In this document: in pieces, positions 25,390-33,316 of the stretch
How positions within the stretch are numbered: position 1 is the first letter of the stretch
How the letters are laid out: each line of letters starts with the position of its first letter
Source of the DNA: an uncultured Arenicella sp.
Lineage (GTDB): Bacteria; Pseudomonadota; Gammaproteobacteria; Arenicellales; Arenicellaceae
Reading direction: 5' to 3'
Assembly (NCBI GenBank): GCA_905479805.1
Contig: CAJQNY010000107.1
Coordinates: 1-33,358 of the forward strand
DNA: 33,358 nt
The notes under the pieces: generated by a model
Database searches by the model: none
What the model was told of the DNA's origin: nothing
What the model saw: the letters and a program-made list of their open reading frames with translations, nothing else
Translations under genes and position numbers: made by a program

Positions 25390-26481
25390 ATGAAGCTCCT
25401 CAACGTTGGCCTAATCGTGATGCTCTATCTCTTTAGCTTAGCGGTGCACGCGCATGAAGGTCGCCCAGTATTTGTGGAATTGAATATTACCGATACTCTA
25501 CAGATCGAGATGCAGTGGAAGGTGCCACCTGTCATGGCGCAAGGCGAAGAGCCGAAAATCACCCTGCATGCCAATTCATGTGTTCATGCCTCAAACAGCC
25601 AGAAAACCCAACAGGCGTTGACGGGCAGGCAGTTGTTTCAATGTGATCCCCGGCCCACCGAGTTGGCGGTGGTTATTGACTATCCAGGTGCGAACCCAGC
25701 ATTGTCGTCATTGGTGTTGGTAAGAGAGTCCGGTGTATTGCTGCGACAAATATTTTCCGGGCCGCAGGAAGGCACGGTTGATGTTCTCAAGACCACGGGA
25801 ACTATTGACTTGGCCTCGCAGTACATTCGCGGGGGTGTTAAACACATTCTTGCAGGTTGGGATCATTTATTGTTTGTGCTGTGTCTATTGCTATTGTCTC
25901 GGTCATTGAAGGGCGTTCTGATCACCGTAAGTGGTTTTACCATCGGGCACAGTATTACCTTGGCACTCTCAGTGTTGGGCGTGGTTTGGGTTCCCATCGT
26001 TTTTATAGAGATGTTGATTGCTCTAAGTATTGTCGTGCTAGCCGCAGAGCTGCTAATGGGCTTGAGAGCAAACACAGATTTAGGCGAGGCTTGGGATAGT
26101 GCGGTTGCATCCGGAGAAAAAAATAGAGTTATACAAAGCACTGCAAACACGCTCGCAGATGCATCCAAAGTATCATTTAGCTGGCGTTACCCAGCGTTAG
26201 TCGCGGCTGGCTTTGGCTTATTGCATGGTTTTGGTTTTGCGAGTGTCTTAGGGGAGCTAGGCTTACCGGATACACAACGTGTACTAGCGCTGCTATTTTT
26301 TAATTTGGGAATTGAGCTAGGGCAAATTGCCTTTATTCTAATGGCTATGTGTTTGGCGCTGCTATTGATCAAGATAGATATAGTCCGTAATAATCAGCGT
26401 CACATTCTGCATTTAGTTATCTACTCAATCGGCTTGGTAGCAAGTTATTGGTTGTTTGAGCGGCTGAGCTTATTGCTCTAA
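25390..26481 (+). CDS. HupE/UreJ-family membrane protein (putative Ni/Co-type metal permease)
   Basis: A 363-residue protein with a signal peptide ending at VHA|HEG, an extracytoplasmic domain (about 22-140, Cys64 and Cys85 possibly bridged) and a C-terminal membrane domain of six to seven helices. The family metal motif HxxxGxDH is present as HILAGWDH (His152, Asp158, His159), followed by GHSIT (His187) and LLHGFGFA (His279). HupE and UreJ proteins carry nickel (or cobalt) for hydrogenase and urease; no hydrogenase or urease is in this window. ATG 25390 is 7 bases after the PPIase stop, with GAGG directly adjacent, so coupling is likely; a GTG at 25336 lacks the signal peptide at its start. 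It may supply metal to the DUF3604 proteins (inference). Confidence 0.88.
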   Translation: MKLLNVGLIVMLYLFSLAVHAHEGRPVFVELNITDTLQIEMQWKVPPVMAQGEEPKITLHANSCVHASNSQKTQQALTGRQLFQCDPRPTELAVVIDYPGANPALSSLVLVRESGVLLRQIFSGPQEGTVDVLKTTGTIDLASQYIRGGVKHILAGWDHLLFVLCLLLLSRSLKGVLITVSGFTIGHSITLALSVLGVVWVPIVFIEMLIALSIVVLAAELLMGLRANTDLGEAWDSAVASGEKNRVIQSTANTLADASKVSFSWRYPALVAAGFGLLHGFGFASVLGELGLPDTQRVLALLFFNLGIELGQIAFILMAMCLALLLIKIDIVRNNQRHILHLVIYSIGLVASYWLFERLSLLL

Positions 26482-26527
26482 TTTACTTATCATTCCTTGA
26501 GATACAGGGAAGAACACAGGAAACTTT

Positions 26528-27823
26528 ATGACTAATTTAATGAATCAACCCGTAACGCTTCCTTGTGGAGCGGTATTGCCTAATCGTATTGCTAAAGCAG
26601 CCATGACAGAAGGAATGGCTACGCCTGCGGGGGTGCCCACCAAAGAGTTAGAGAACCTTTATGGTATGTGGTCAGATGGTGGTGCTGGGTTATTGTTGTC
26701 AGGCAATATCCAAGTTGATGGCGATCATTTGGAGCGGCCTGGAAACGTGATTGTTGATTCTGAGCCGTCGTCGTTAATGCATGCTGCACTGTCATCGTTG
26801 GCACAAGCGGCTACTCGAAACGGCAATCACTTTTGGGCACAAATTAGTCACGCAGGAAGGCAGACACAGAAACCCGTCAATCCAAAACCGAAAGCTCCTT
26901 CTGCCGTCAAAGTAGGTTTACCAGGTGGGCAATTTGGTATGCCCGTTGCGCTTACTGGCGATGAGATAGAAGACATTATTAGCCGTTTCGCTGTCTGTGC
27001 CAAGGCTGTTAAGGAAGCGGGCTTTACCGGAGTCCAAGTTCATTCAGCGCATGGCTATTTGTTCTCACAATTCTTAAGCCCACGTACTAACCTGCGAGAA
27101 GATCAATACGGCGGCACCTTAGAGAATAGGGCGCGAGCACTATTAGAAACGATAAGAGCCGTGCGTCAGGCCGTAGGCAATGATTTCCCAGTTGCGGTAA
27201 AGCTTAATAGCGCTGATTTTCAAAAAGGTGGCTTTGCCTTTGAAGACAGCTTACAAGTTGCCAAGTGGTTACAGGAAGCAAGCGTTGATTTGATCGAAAT
27301 TTCGGGAGGAACTTATGAGCAGCCTAAGCTGCTAGGCCTGGATGGCATTGAGGAAGAAGAAACGCAGAATGTAAAGCAATCAACTTTAATGCGTGAAGCG
27401 TATTTCGTGGATTTTGCATTAGCAATGCAAGAGGTGGTGACCATTCCGTTAATGGTTACTGGCGGATTTAGACGTAGTGACGTGATTGAAGAAGCCTTAA
27501 GCAGTGGTGCCGCGGACGTTATCGGCATCGGGCGACCAATGTGCGTCGATGTTGATGCGCCTAATTCATTGCTCAATGGTGCCGAAGAACTCGTTCGTTA
27601 TGAAAACCAACTTTCGTTGTTTCCGTCTTCGTTATCATTCCTTTCTAAACTTAAGGCACTGAATGCCTTGGCCAGTTTTGCCGTGCAGTTCTGGTATTAC
27701 AGTCAGCTTTTCGAACTAGCTGAAAAAGGCAAGGCTGATTCTAATCTATCCGTTTTTAAAGCTGTTAAGCTTCATATGAAACGTGAAAGTGTGTGGTTAA
27801 AAGCACGTAAAGAACTAGGTTGA
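26528..27823 (+). CDS. OYE-family NADH:flavin oxidoreductase
   Basis: A 431-residue FMN enzyme of the Old Yellow Enzyme/2,4-dienoyl-CoA reductase type, reducing activated C=C bonds. Seen: PNRIAKAAMTEGMA (FMN site), QISHAGRQ, the catalytic pair His172/His175 in VQVHSAHGYLFSQFLSP, DQYGGTLENRARALLE, and the phosphate-binding strands VTGGFRR and VIGIGRPM. There is no 4Fe-4S/FAD half, so it is the short form, but it carries an unusual C-terminal extension of about 65 residues (from about 365) rich in aromatics and ending in basic helices. AGGAAA precedes the ATG. It follows the HupE/UreJ gene by 46 bases and may be the last gene of the DUF3604 operon. A truncated second copy lies at 32476-32913. 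Confidence 0.92.
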   Translation: MTNLMNQPVTLPCGAVLPNRIAKAAMTEGMATPAGVPTKELENLYGMWSDGGAGLLLSGNIQVDGDHLERPGNVIVDSEPSSLMHAALSSLAQAATRNGNHFWAQISHAGRQTQKPVNPKPKAPSAVKVGLPGGQFGMPVALTGDEIEDIISRFAVCAKAVKEAGFTGVQVHSAHGYLFSQFLSPRTNLREDQYGGTLENRARALLETIRAVRQAVGNDFPVAVKLNSADFQKGGFAFEDSLQVAKWLQEASVDLIEISGGTYEQPKLLGLDGIEEEETQNVKQSTLMREAYFVDFALAMQEVVTIPLMVTGGFRRSDVIEEALSSGAADVIGIGRPMCVDVDAPNSLLNGAEELVRYENQLSLFPSSLSFLSKLKALNALASFAVQFWYYSQLFELAEKGKADSNLSVFKAVKLHMKRESVWLKARKELG

Positions 27824-27995
27824 AAGGTACTGGCTTTATTCTAGGAGTACGTTGTAGAGCGTCTAATGTAGTGTCATGATGCAAAGCGTGGATTAGAAAG
27901 ACGATGTCGCTATACATCGATTTCTGGAAGGCATAACGTGCGCTAAGAAAGCACAATAAAGCAAATGGCTGGTAATACTTACAGGAGAGTTAAAA

Positions 27996-29831
27996 GTGAA
28001 AAGTAGATACAAACAAGTTTTCAGTTTTGCAGCAATATTTTTTCCTTTGTTGTTTGTGCCGAGTTTTGTCAGTGCCGATTTTGGTTCTTCGTTCATTGAA
28101 TCTCATTCGATACGTGTCATCGCGAAATCCGGGGACGGCGCGAAGGCGGCAAGCGGGTTTTTATGGAAAAACAATACGCAAGTGATTACCTCCTTGCATG
28201 CTGTACCCCGTGGTAGTGAAATCTCTGTTGAATGCAGAGGGGTCAGAAAACCAGCAAAGGTTTCTAAAATGCTGGTGAAAGCGGACCTGATTCTTCTGAA
28301 CGTTCAGGGTTTACCCGTGGGCTGTCAGCCATTTACTGAGTTCGATCCTAAGAAGCCAGAACGAAACACGCCTCTTTGGACATTTGGTTATCACGCTGGT
28401 GCCAAAAGCTTGACTGATAGAGAGTTTAAGAAGCGCTTTGGCTCACCAGAACGACTGGATTATTTGGTTACGGGTAAACCACTGGAGGAGATCAAGAAGC
28501 TTGGTTATCCAGACCCAAAGTTGGATATCTACTATGTGCAAGGAGGGCTATTGCCCGGCTACTCTGGTGGCCCTGTTGTGGATAAAGACGGTAATTTAAT
28601 AGGGGTTGTGGACGGTGGTTTAAATAGAGGCGCATCTTCTTATAATTGGGTTATCCCCGCTAAATACTTAGATGAATTGGTTTCAGTAACTGAAAATGAT
28701 ATTCCAGTTAGTACTGGTGCGAGTGGAAGCACTGCCTTCGCAAGTGGGATTGTTGAAGCCAATGAATCTACAAGCTTTACATTTACTGAAGGTGAATTTG
28801 AGGAGTCGTGGGTTCTAACAAAGTCACAATCGCTTTTTGAGCTAGCTTTCACATCAGATGATCCTCACGGTACGCTCGTGTTGTACTACTTTTTTGAAGA
28901 AGCCGCGGGCCTTAACGAAGATCAGAATCTAATTTTTGACATTTATGAAGAACAACGACTTGGATTAATTATTGCTGTTCCCAAAGGCCAAGGTTTGCGT
29001 TATGACGACGATGGCTCTGGAGAAGATCGCTTAAGATCGATAAGCGAAGTGTTGAGCTCCGATAATGCTCAGATTTTATTTGACTCAGGCGCTGTTCAAG
29101 TGACGGATAACTTGGGAGTTGATGTCTCCGCTGACGCGGCTGAATACTTTCAACACTATGTTGCCGGCACACTCGCTAAGTGTCACGACCCACTTCAGGG
29201 TAAAAAGTGCGTTCTCATGGACACATTAACGAGAATTATCGATTTTGGAGAGGGTTATAGAATATTAAGGTTTGCTGTGCAGGAGGTTGATCAGACTTCC
29301 GGAGAGGTAGTGCGATTGAATTACTTTACTCTTGCAGTGAATGACGGCTTTCCGCTTGAAGCCAAGGCAAGTGTTTCCGTCAAAGGTAAATCTGGGTTAT
29401 GGCAATGTTTTCTTGCAGACAGCCCAAATGAAGTGAGTTGTGGAGACCCAACTTCTGCAAGGGTTCAACTAAAGCAAATGTTAGCTGTGCATTTAACAAC
29501 TTTTCCAGAGCTACAGACAGGTGAAGATCAACGCATTGTCGGAGAAAAAATTGTCTTCGATAGTAAATATGACGAAACAGCTACCAAGCTCGTTCCATAC
29601 TTCGATGGTGAAGAGCTGCGCTTTTTCAATACCCGTGGCAAACTCTGGCGAGTGTTCGAAGATGGTATAGAAGATGACGCAGTTGAGGTAAACAGAGCTG
29701 ACGGCCATGTGACCTTAAAATACTTGGACAAGTTCTATTACAAACTGCCGATCGCAGGTGGGACCTATTATGAATGGTCCGATGATACTGAGCCAGATGC
29801 TGTAGGAGAGCTCCGAGCGGTTTACCCATAA
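27996..29831 (+). CDS. Secreted trypsin-like serine protease with unknown C-terminal region, copy 1
   Basis: A 611-residue protein starting at GTG 27996, with AGGAGAG 6-7 bases upstream. The signal peptide ends at VSA|DF (residue 27). The S1 (trypsin-like) domain spans about 30-230 with the complete triad: His68 in ITSLHAV, Asp97 in KADLILL and Ser190 in PGYSGGP; Cys80 and Cys110 could pair. The remaining 380 residues match nothing I recognise: beta-rich, acidic, with two further cysteine pairs (near 396/403 and 470/481) and a closing Tyr/Asp-rich part. No PDZ domain, so not DegP/DegS. The target is unknown. A paralogue follows downstream in the same direction. Confidence 0.8.
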   Translation: MKSRYKQVFSFAAIFFPLLFVPSFVSADFGSSFIESHSIRVIAKSGDGAKAASGFLWKNNTQVITSLHAVPRGSEISVECRGVRKPAKVSKMLVKADLILLNVQGLPVGCQPFTEFDPKKPERNTPLWTFGYHAGAKSLTDREFKKRFGSPERLDYLVTGKPLEEIKKLGYPDPKLDIYYVQGGLLPGYSGGPVVDKDGNLIGVVDGGLNRGASSYNWVIPAKYLDELVSVTENDIPVSTGASGSTAFASGIVEANESTSFTFTEGEFEESWVLTKSQSLFELAFTSDDPHGTLVLYYFFEEAAGLNEDQNLIFDIYEEQRLGLIIAVPKGQGLRYDDDGSGEDRLRSISEVLSSDNAQILFDSGAVQVTDNLGVDVSADAAEYFQHYVAGTLAKCHDPLQGKKCVLMDTLTRIIDFGEGYRILRFAVQEVDQTSGEVVRLNYFTLAVNDGFPLEAKASVSVKGKSGLWQCFLADSPNEVSCGDPTSARVQLKQMLAVHLTTFPELQTGEDQRIVGEKIVFDSKYDETATKLVPYFDGEELRFFNTRGKLWRVFEDGIEDDAVEVNRADGHVTLKYLDKFYYKLPIAGGTYYEWSDDTEPDAVGELRAVYP

Positions 29832-29970
29832 GGAAACCACTCGTGGGGAGCCTGCCAACGATATAAAAGCTGAATCTGATCATGGCTTAGGGTTTGGGCT
29901 TTGCCATCAACGGTAACGATTTTTCTGTATTTAACTATCACAAAAGCCATTGTATTGGATAGTCATCCGT

Positions 29971-29999
29971 TTCGAAATCTCTGATGGCGTGTATATAAT
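29971..29999 (+). promoter_or_regulatory. Sigma-70-like promoter candidate for the second protease gene
   Basis: A perfect -10 TATAAT (29994-29999) lies 17 bases after TTCGAA (29971-29976), which matches TTGACA at three of six positions. It would give a 5' UTR of about 165 bases containing the direct repeat that follows. Confidence 0.4.
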
Positions 30000-30014
30000 G
30001 GCGATTAATACAAA

Positions 30015-30052
30015 GTGATACCGAGGTTGAGTGATACCCTTCTGAAGGTTGA
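30015..30052 (+). repeat. Short direct repeat in the leader of the second protease gene
   Basis: GTGATACC followed by GGTTGA occurs twice: 30015-30022 with 30025-30030, and 30031-30038 with 30047-30052. The different inner spacing suggests two separate paired motifs, perhaps a regulator or RNA-binding site in the 5' UTR. Confidence 0.4.
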
Positions 30053-30169
30053 GGCGGAACTCAGTATTGGGTTCAGATTGATGATGGAGAATGCTAAGGA
30101 TCATTATGCCTGTGAATAAGAGCATCTATGCTGTGCTGAAAAAAAATGTTTGAAAGCGAAGGTTAGACC

Positions 30170-31750
30170 GTGAGGTTTTTACTAAATATAAGAGTTGGTG
30201 CATTGATTTGCTTGTCAATATTTCCAGTGCATCTGTTCGCTCAGCTCAACCCTGATTTCATGCAAGCTCATTCGGTAAGAGTGCTTGTGAACGAAGCAGG
30301 GTCCCATACTGTGTCTAGCGGATTCATGTGGAAGACTTCAGACCAAATTGTTACCTCGCTGCATGCGATCCCTACTCGGCACGGTATTACAGTGGAATGC
30401 GCCGGGGCGAAGAAAAAAGCTGAGGTTATAAAGACGTTGGCCAAGGCAGATTTGGCGTTATTAAGGCTTGCTGGTAATGGTGGCCAATTTCCAGAATCCT
30501 GCGTGCCAATCACCTCCTTTGTTGCTACTAAACCAGAATCAGGTTCAGGATTATGGACTTATGGTTACAACTCTGGTGCACGTAGTGGTACATCAAAATA
30601 CCTAATAAAAGGCTCGGCGTCATTTGAAACTTTGCAGGGCCTTCTTAACCCTTCTGTATTAAAGCAGGTCAAAGATTTCGGAATACCAGACCCTGATTTA
30701 GATATTTATTTTGTTCAGGGTGGGGCTGCTCCAGGCTATTCTGGCGCTCCAGTTGTTGATAAGGGTAAAAACCTAGTTGGGATTGTAGATGGTGGTTTAG
30801 ATAGAGGTCTAAGCGATTACAACTGGCTGATTCCGGCGGCTAACTTAGATGCCTTATTAACCTCAGATACTAATGAATTACCTGATCAACTCGCTAATGG
30901 AAACTTATTTTCCACTATTACCTATGATTCAGATGCGAGCCGCGTTATCGAGTATGAGCATGAGGGAAGAAAATTTTCATGGGTCTGGACTAAAACTCGC
31001 TCACTAGCGGAAATAGCTTCAACCGCAGATGCAGAAGAGGGTATTGATGAGTTTCTGGATACTTATTATCCAGTGGGCATCGAACACTTGGTTGATCGCT
31101 TGGTGTTTGACATTTATCAAGAAAAGTCTTCAGGTATCCTGATTGCGATTCCAGAAGGTGCTGGCTTGATCCAAAATGATCGAGGAGAATTAATTCTCAA
31201 GAGGCATGACCCAGCCCTTCGCGGGAATGTTATCTATAAATCAAGCTTCAAGGATGTACTAAATAGAAATAGAGAATTAGTAGAGCCAAAGAATGCTGAC
31301 TTTTTTAGAATATTGGTCAACAACGCTTTGAAGGCGAATTACTGGGAAGGGGAGACTTCTGCGTTGCCTTTTATACAAGTTCTTGATGATGAGCAGGGTA
31401 ATAAAATATTACGCTTCATAACGCAGAAAACGTCCCCCAGTTCTAGATTCATTCAATTCTCTTTTAGAACGATTGTGGTTCGGAACAATACAGCATTCGG
31501 GGTTGAAGTGCAGTTTTCGCTTTATCCAGGTGAGTGCGTATTTGGATGTGGAAAGGAACCCGTGCAACTCATAGGTCATATGGGCGGAGTACCTAGTATG
31601 CTCAAACATCTTGAGCTAATTGTTTCAACAAATTTGGTGACACTTTCCAATTTTGATTTGGGCTTTCAATACAAGGATGTAGGTCAACTGGTTATTGACG
31701 AGATACGTATTCAAGAATGCCTGAACGGCCGTCGACGGAATGGGTGTTAG
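30170..31750 (+). CDS. Secreted trypsin-like serine protease with unknown C-terminal region, copy 2
   Basis: A 526-residue paralogue of the preceding protease, also starting at GTG, with GAAGG about 7 bases upstream. The signal peptide ends at LFA|QL (residue 24). The triad is His65 in VTSLHAI, Asp94 in KADLALL and Ser191 in PGYSGAP; Cys77 and Cys111 align with the pair in copy 1. Shared segments outside the triad include LDIYFVQGG and the IVDGGLDRG strand. The C-terminal region (from about 235) is shorter than in copy 1 and has diverged more, but keeps LVFDIYQE and ILIAIPEGAGL, so it is a common domain. The last residues are Arg- and Cys-rich. Tandem duplication with C-terminal divergence suggests different targets. 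Confidence 0.78.
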   Translation: MRFLLNIRVGALICLSIFPVHLFAQLNPDFMQAHSVRVLVNEAGSHTVSSGFMWKTSDQIVTSLHAIPTRHGITVECAGAKKKAEVIKTLAKADLALLRLAGNGGQFPESCVPITSFVATKPESGSGLWTYGYNSGARSGTSKYLIKGSASFETLQGLLNPSVLKQVKDFGIPDPDLDIYFVQGGAAPGYSGAPVVDKGKNLVGIVDGGLDRGLSDYNWLIPAANLDALLTSDTNELPDQLANGNLFSTITYDSDASRVIEYEHEGRKFSWVWTKTRSLAEIASTADAEEGIDEFLDTYYPVGIEHLVDRLVFDIYQEKSSGILIAIPEGAGLIQNDRGELILKRHDPALRGNVIYKSSFKDVLNRNRELVEPKNADFFRILVNNALKANYWEGETSALPFIQVLDDEQGNKILRFITQKTSPSSRFIQFSFRTIVVRNNTAFGVEVQFSLYPGECVFGCGKEPVQLIGHMGGVPSMLKHLELIVSTNLVTLSNFDLGFQYKDVGQLVIDEIRIQECLNGRRRNGC

Positions 31751-31971
31751 GGTTTATTGACTGCATATTTAACTCTATAGAATATTAGTCCTAGTGCTCG
31801 CCTCAAGCACATTAGACGCTAATGAGCTTGAAAGCTCGTGAGAAGCTACGTTGAATCGGGCAAGATTCCAGCTTTGTTCTAGAAATGAGGATTAGGTGTT
31901 CTCAGAGAATGTAGTAGCGTGGGCTGGTTTTTGCCCTTAAGAGCCGGTCGATAACGCCGCGAAGAGCGGCA

Positions 31972-32035
31972 GACTTGTTGTTGATTGTTTTGAGCAACAA
32001 TGGCGAAGCCATGCACAAAACGCAAGAATCAAGTC
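31972..32035. repeat. 64-bp branched inverted repeat (REP/IS200-like remnant)
   Basis: Outer arms GACTTG (31972-31977) and CAAGTC (32030-32035) pair, then GTTTTG (31987-31992) with CAAAAC (32016-32021), and the tip is ATGGC-GAA-GCCAT (32000-32012). AAGTCCTGACACCTTTT follows the right arm. Such imperfect branched palindromes are typical of the ends of IS200/IS605 elements and of REPs moved by RAYT transposases; no transposase is present here. The family link is inference. Confidence 0.5.
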
Positions 32036-32191
32036 CTGACACCTTTTACTTAAGTTAACCACGAAGCTAACAGCTTAATATACGACTTGATGTCAGCTTA
32101 TTTAAATAATTGGACATGCTTCTCTTCGCTCTCTTCCAATTTCAAGTAACAACTTGCGCAACTACATCGAATGTCGGCGTTGAGCATAGGC

Positions 32192-32365
32192 TGTGGGAAA
32201 ACTCAAAAATGGGCGTATAAATCGCGTTTTAAACTTCCATATTAGCCGATCAATGGGGATTTTATCGACTATGGTCAATACAACTGAGTGGAATGCACAC
32301 TCATCCTCTCTATGTCATATTTTCGACCTTACTCTCGGCTGTTTAGAAATTGAAGTTTTCACGCA
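32192..32365. repeat. Possible MITE-like element with short inverted repeats
   Basis: TGTGGGAAAACT (32192-32203) and AGTTTTCACGCA (32354-32365) are inverted copies matching at 10 of 12 positions and bound 174 bp. No target-site duplication was identified. Treat as a weak candidate. Confidence 0.2.
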
Positions 32366-32475
32366 ATGTGAGTATGCAATTGACGGTCGATTAAATTAAA
32401 TTATTAAACCGTCAACAGGCAATACTTGCGGTGCGGTCATTAGTGAGCTTAAACGTGGTACGTCCCCGGTTACGC

Positions 32476-32913
32476 CTCATGCGTGAAGCATACTTTGTAG
32501 ATTTTGCCCTCGCCATGCAAGAAGTGGTAACCATCCCCTTGATGGTGACGGGTGGGTTCAGACGCGGCGATGTGGTTGAGGAAGCGCTAAACAGCGGTGC
32601 GGCAGATGTTGTTGGCATTGGGCGACCGATGTGTGTGGATGTAGACGCACCAAAGTCTCTCCTTAATGGTGCAGAAGAACTCGTTCGCTATGAAAACCAG
32701 CTCTCCTTGTTCCCATCTTATTTATCCTTCCTTACTAAAATTAGAGTACTTAATTCGTTGGCAAGCTTTGCGGTACAGTTCTGGTACTACGGGCAGCTCT
32801 TCGAGTTGGCTGAAAACGGTAAAGCAGATTCTGATCTTTCTGTCTTTCAAGCGGTTAAGCTTCATATGAAACGTGAGAGTGCTTGGTTGAAGGTCCGTAA
32901 GAAGCTAGGTTAA
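32476..32913 (+). pseudogene. Truncated OYE-family oxidoreductase (C-terminal fragment)
   Basis: From LMREAYFVDF to the stop, this frame matches the last 145 residues of the intact OYE protein at 26528-27823; my hand alignment gives 127 identical positions (about 88%). Everything before Leu/Met (32476-32481) is unrelated, so the FMN-binding N-terminus and catalytic His pair are missing and the fragment cannot be an active reductase. Most DNA differences are at third codon positions, so it diverged as a functional gene before being cut. It contains the second phosphate-binding strand (VTGGFRRG, VGIGRPM) and the C-terminal extension. A GTG at 32431 could open the frame but has no ribosome binding site. 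Confidence 0.88.
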
Positions 32914-33279
32914 GATGAACAGGGCTCAAGCCATAGTTTAAAAGTTAATTTTGAAACTTTTTGAGTGAGTATGGGGGTGAGCCGCCCTGAGTATTGCTCA
33001 ATGTAGACGTTTAATTAAGTCGGCTCTGTGACCCCAAATATGTGTGTGAATTTCGAGACGTTACACGTACTGTTCACTAGTCGTCTATAAACGATCTGAT
33101 AGCGTACTTCCAATTTACATGATGAAAGCATTATATCTCTATTCTCTCTTTGCAATATTGAGCTAAGTTGTAATTGCGCGATAGCTATAGCGTGTTAACA
33201 AGTAACTGATTGTGCTCGAAGGATTTACTCAAGTGCAACTTCATCTTTGACACTAAATTTTATCTCAAAGATGATTCAG

Positions 33280-33316
33280 ATAATGCGGTGCCTTCACAAA
33301 GAAGGCACCGCATTAT
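33280..33316. terminator. Perfect 16-bp hairpin, probable (bidirectional) terminator
   Basis: The 16 bases at 33280-33295 are fully complementary to 33301-33316 around an ACAAA loop. T-richness on either flank is modest (TATAATTT on the right). Placed just beyond a possible minus-strand stop, it most likely terminates a gene entering from the right edge. Confidence 0.6.

Larger units (their letters stand above)
29832..30169. other. 338-bp spacer between the two protease genes
   Basis: No gene. It contains the promoter candidate (29971-29999) and the short direct repeat (30015-30052) listed separately. I see no terminator for the first protease gene. Confidence 0.5.
31751..32475. other. 725-bp non-coding region with mobile-element-like structures
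   Basis: No intact gene. Left to right it holds: a hairpin GAGCTT-GA-AAGCTC (about 31823-31836); a GGGC/GCCC hairpin (31921-31936); GCCGC-GAAGA-GCGGC (31956-31970); the large branched inverted repeat 31972-32035 followed by CTGACACCTTTT; and a pair of short inverted repeats at 32192 and 32354. A 68-codon frame at 32193-32399 has no support. The density of hairpins and the truncated gene at its right end point to past insertion and rearrangement. Confidence 0.5.

Noticed and set aside
32193-32399. A 68-codon frame near the OYE fragment considered as a transposase remnant
   Set aside because: No recognisable transposase motif, no ribosome binding site, and only a weak pair of inverted repeats around it.
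26528-32913. The two OYE copies flanking the proteases considered as a composite transposon or recent duplication
   Set aside because: One copy is only a 3' fragment in the same orientation, the copies are strongly diverged at silent sites, and no flanking transposase is present.
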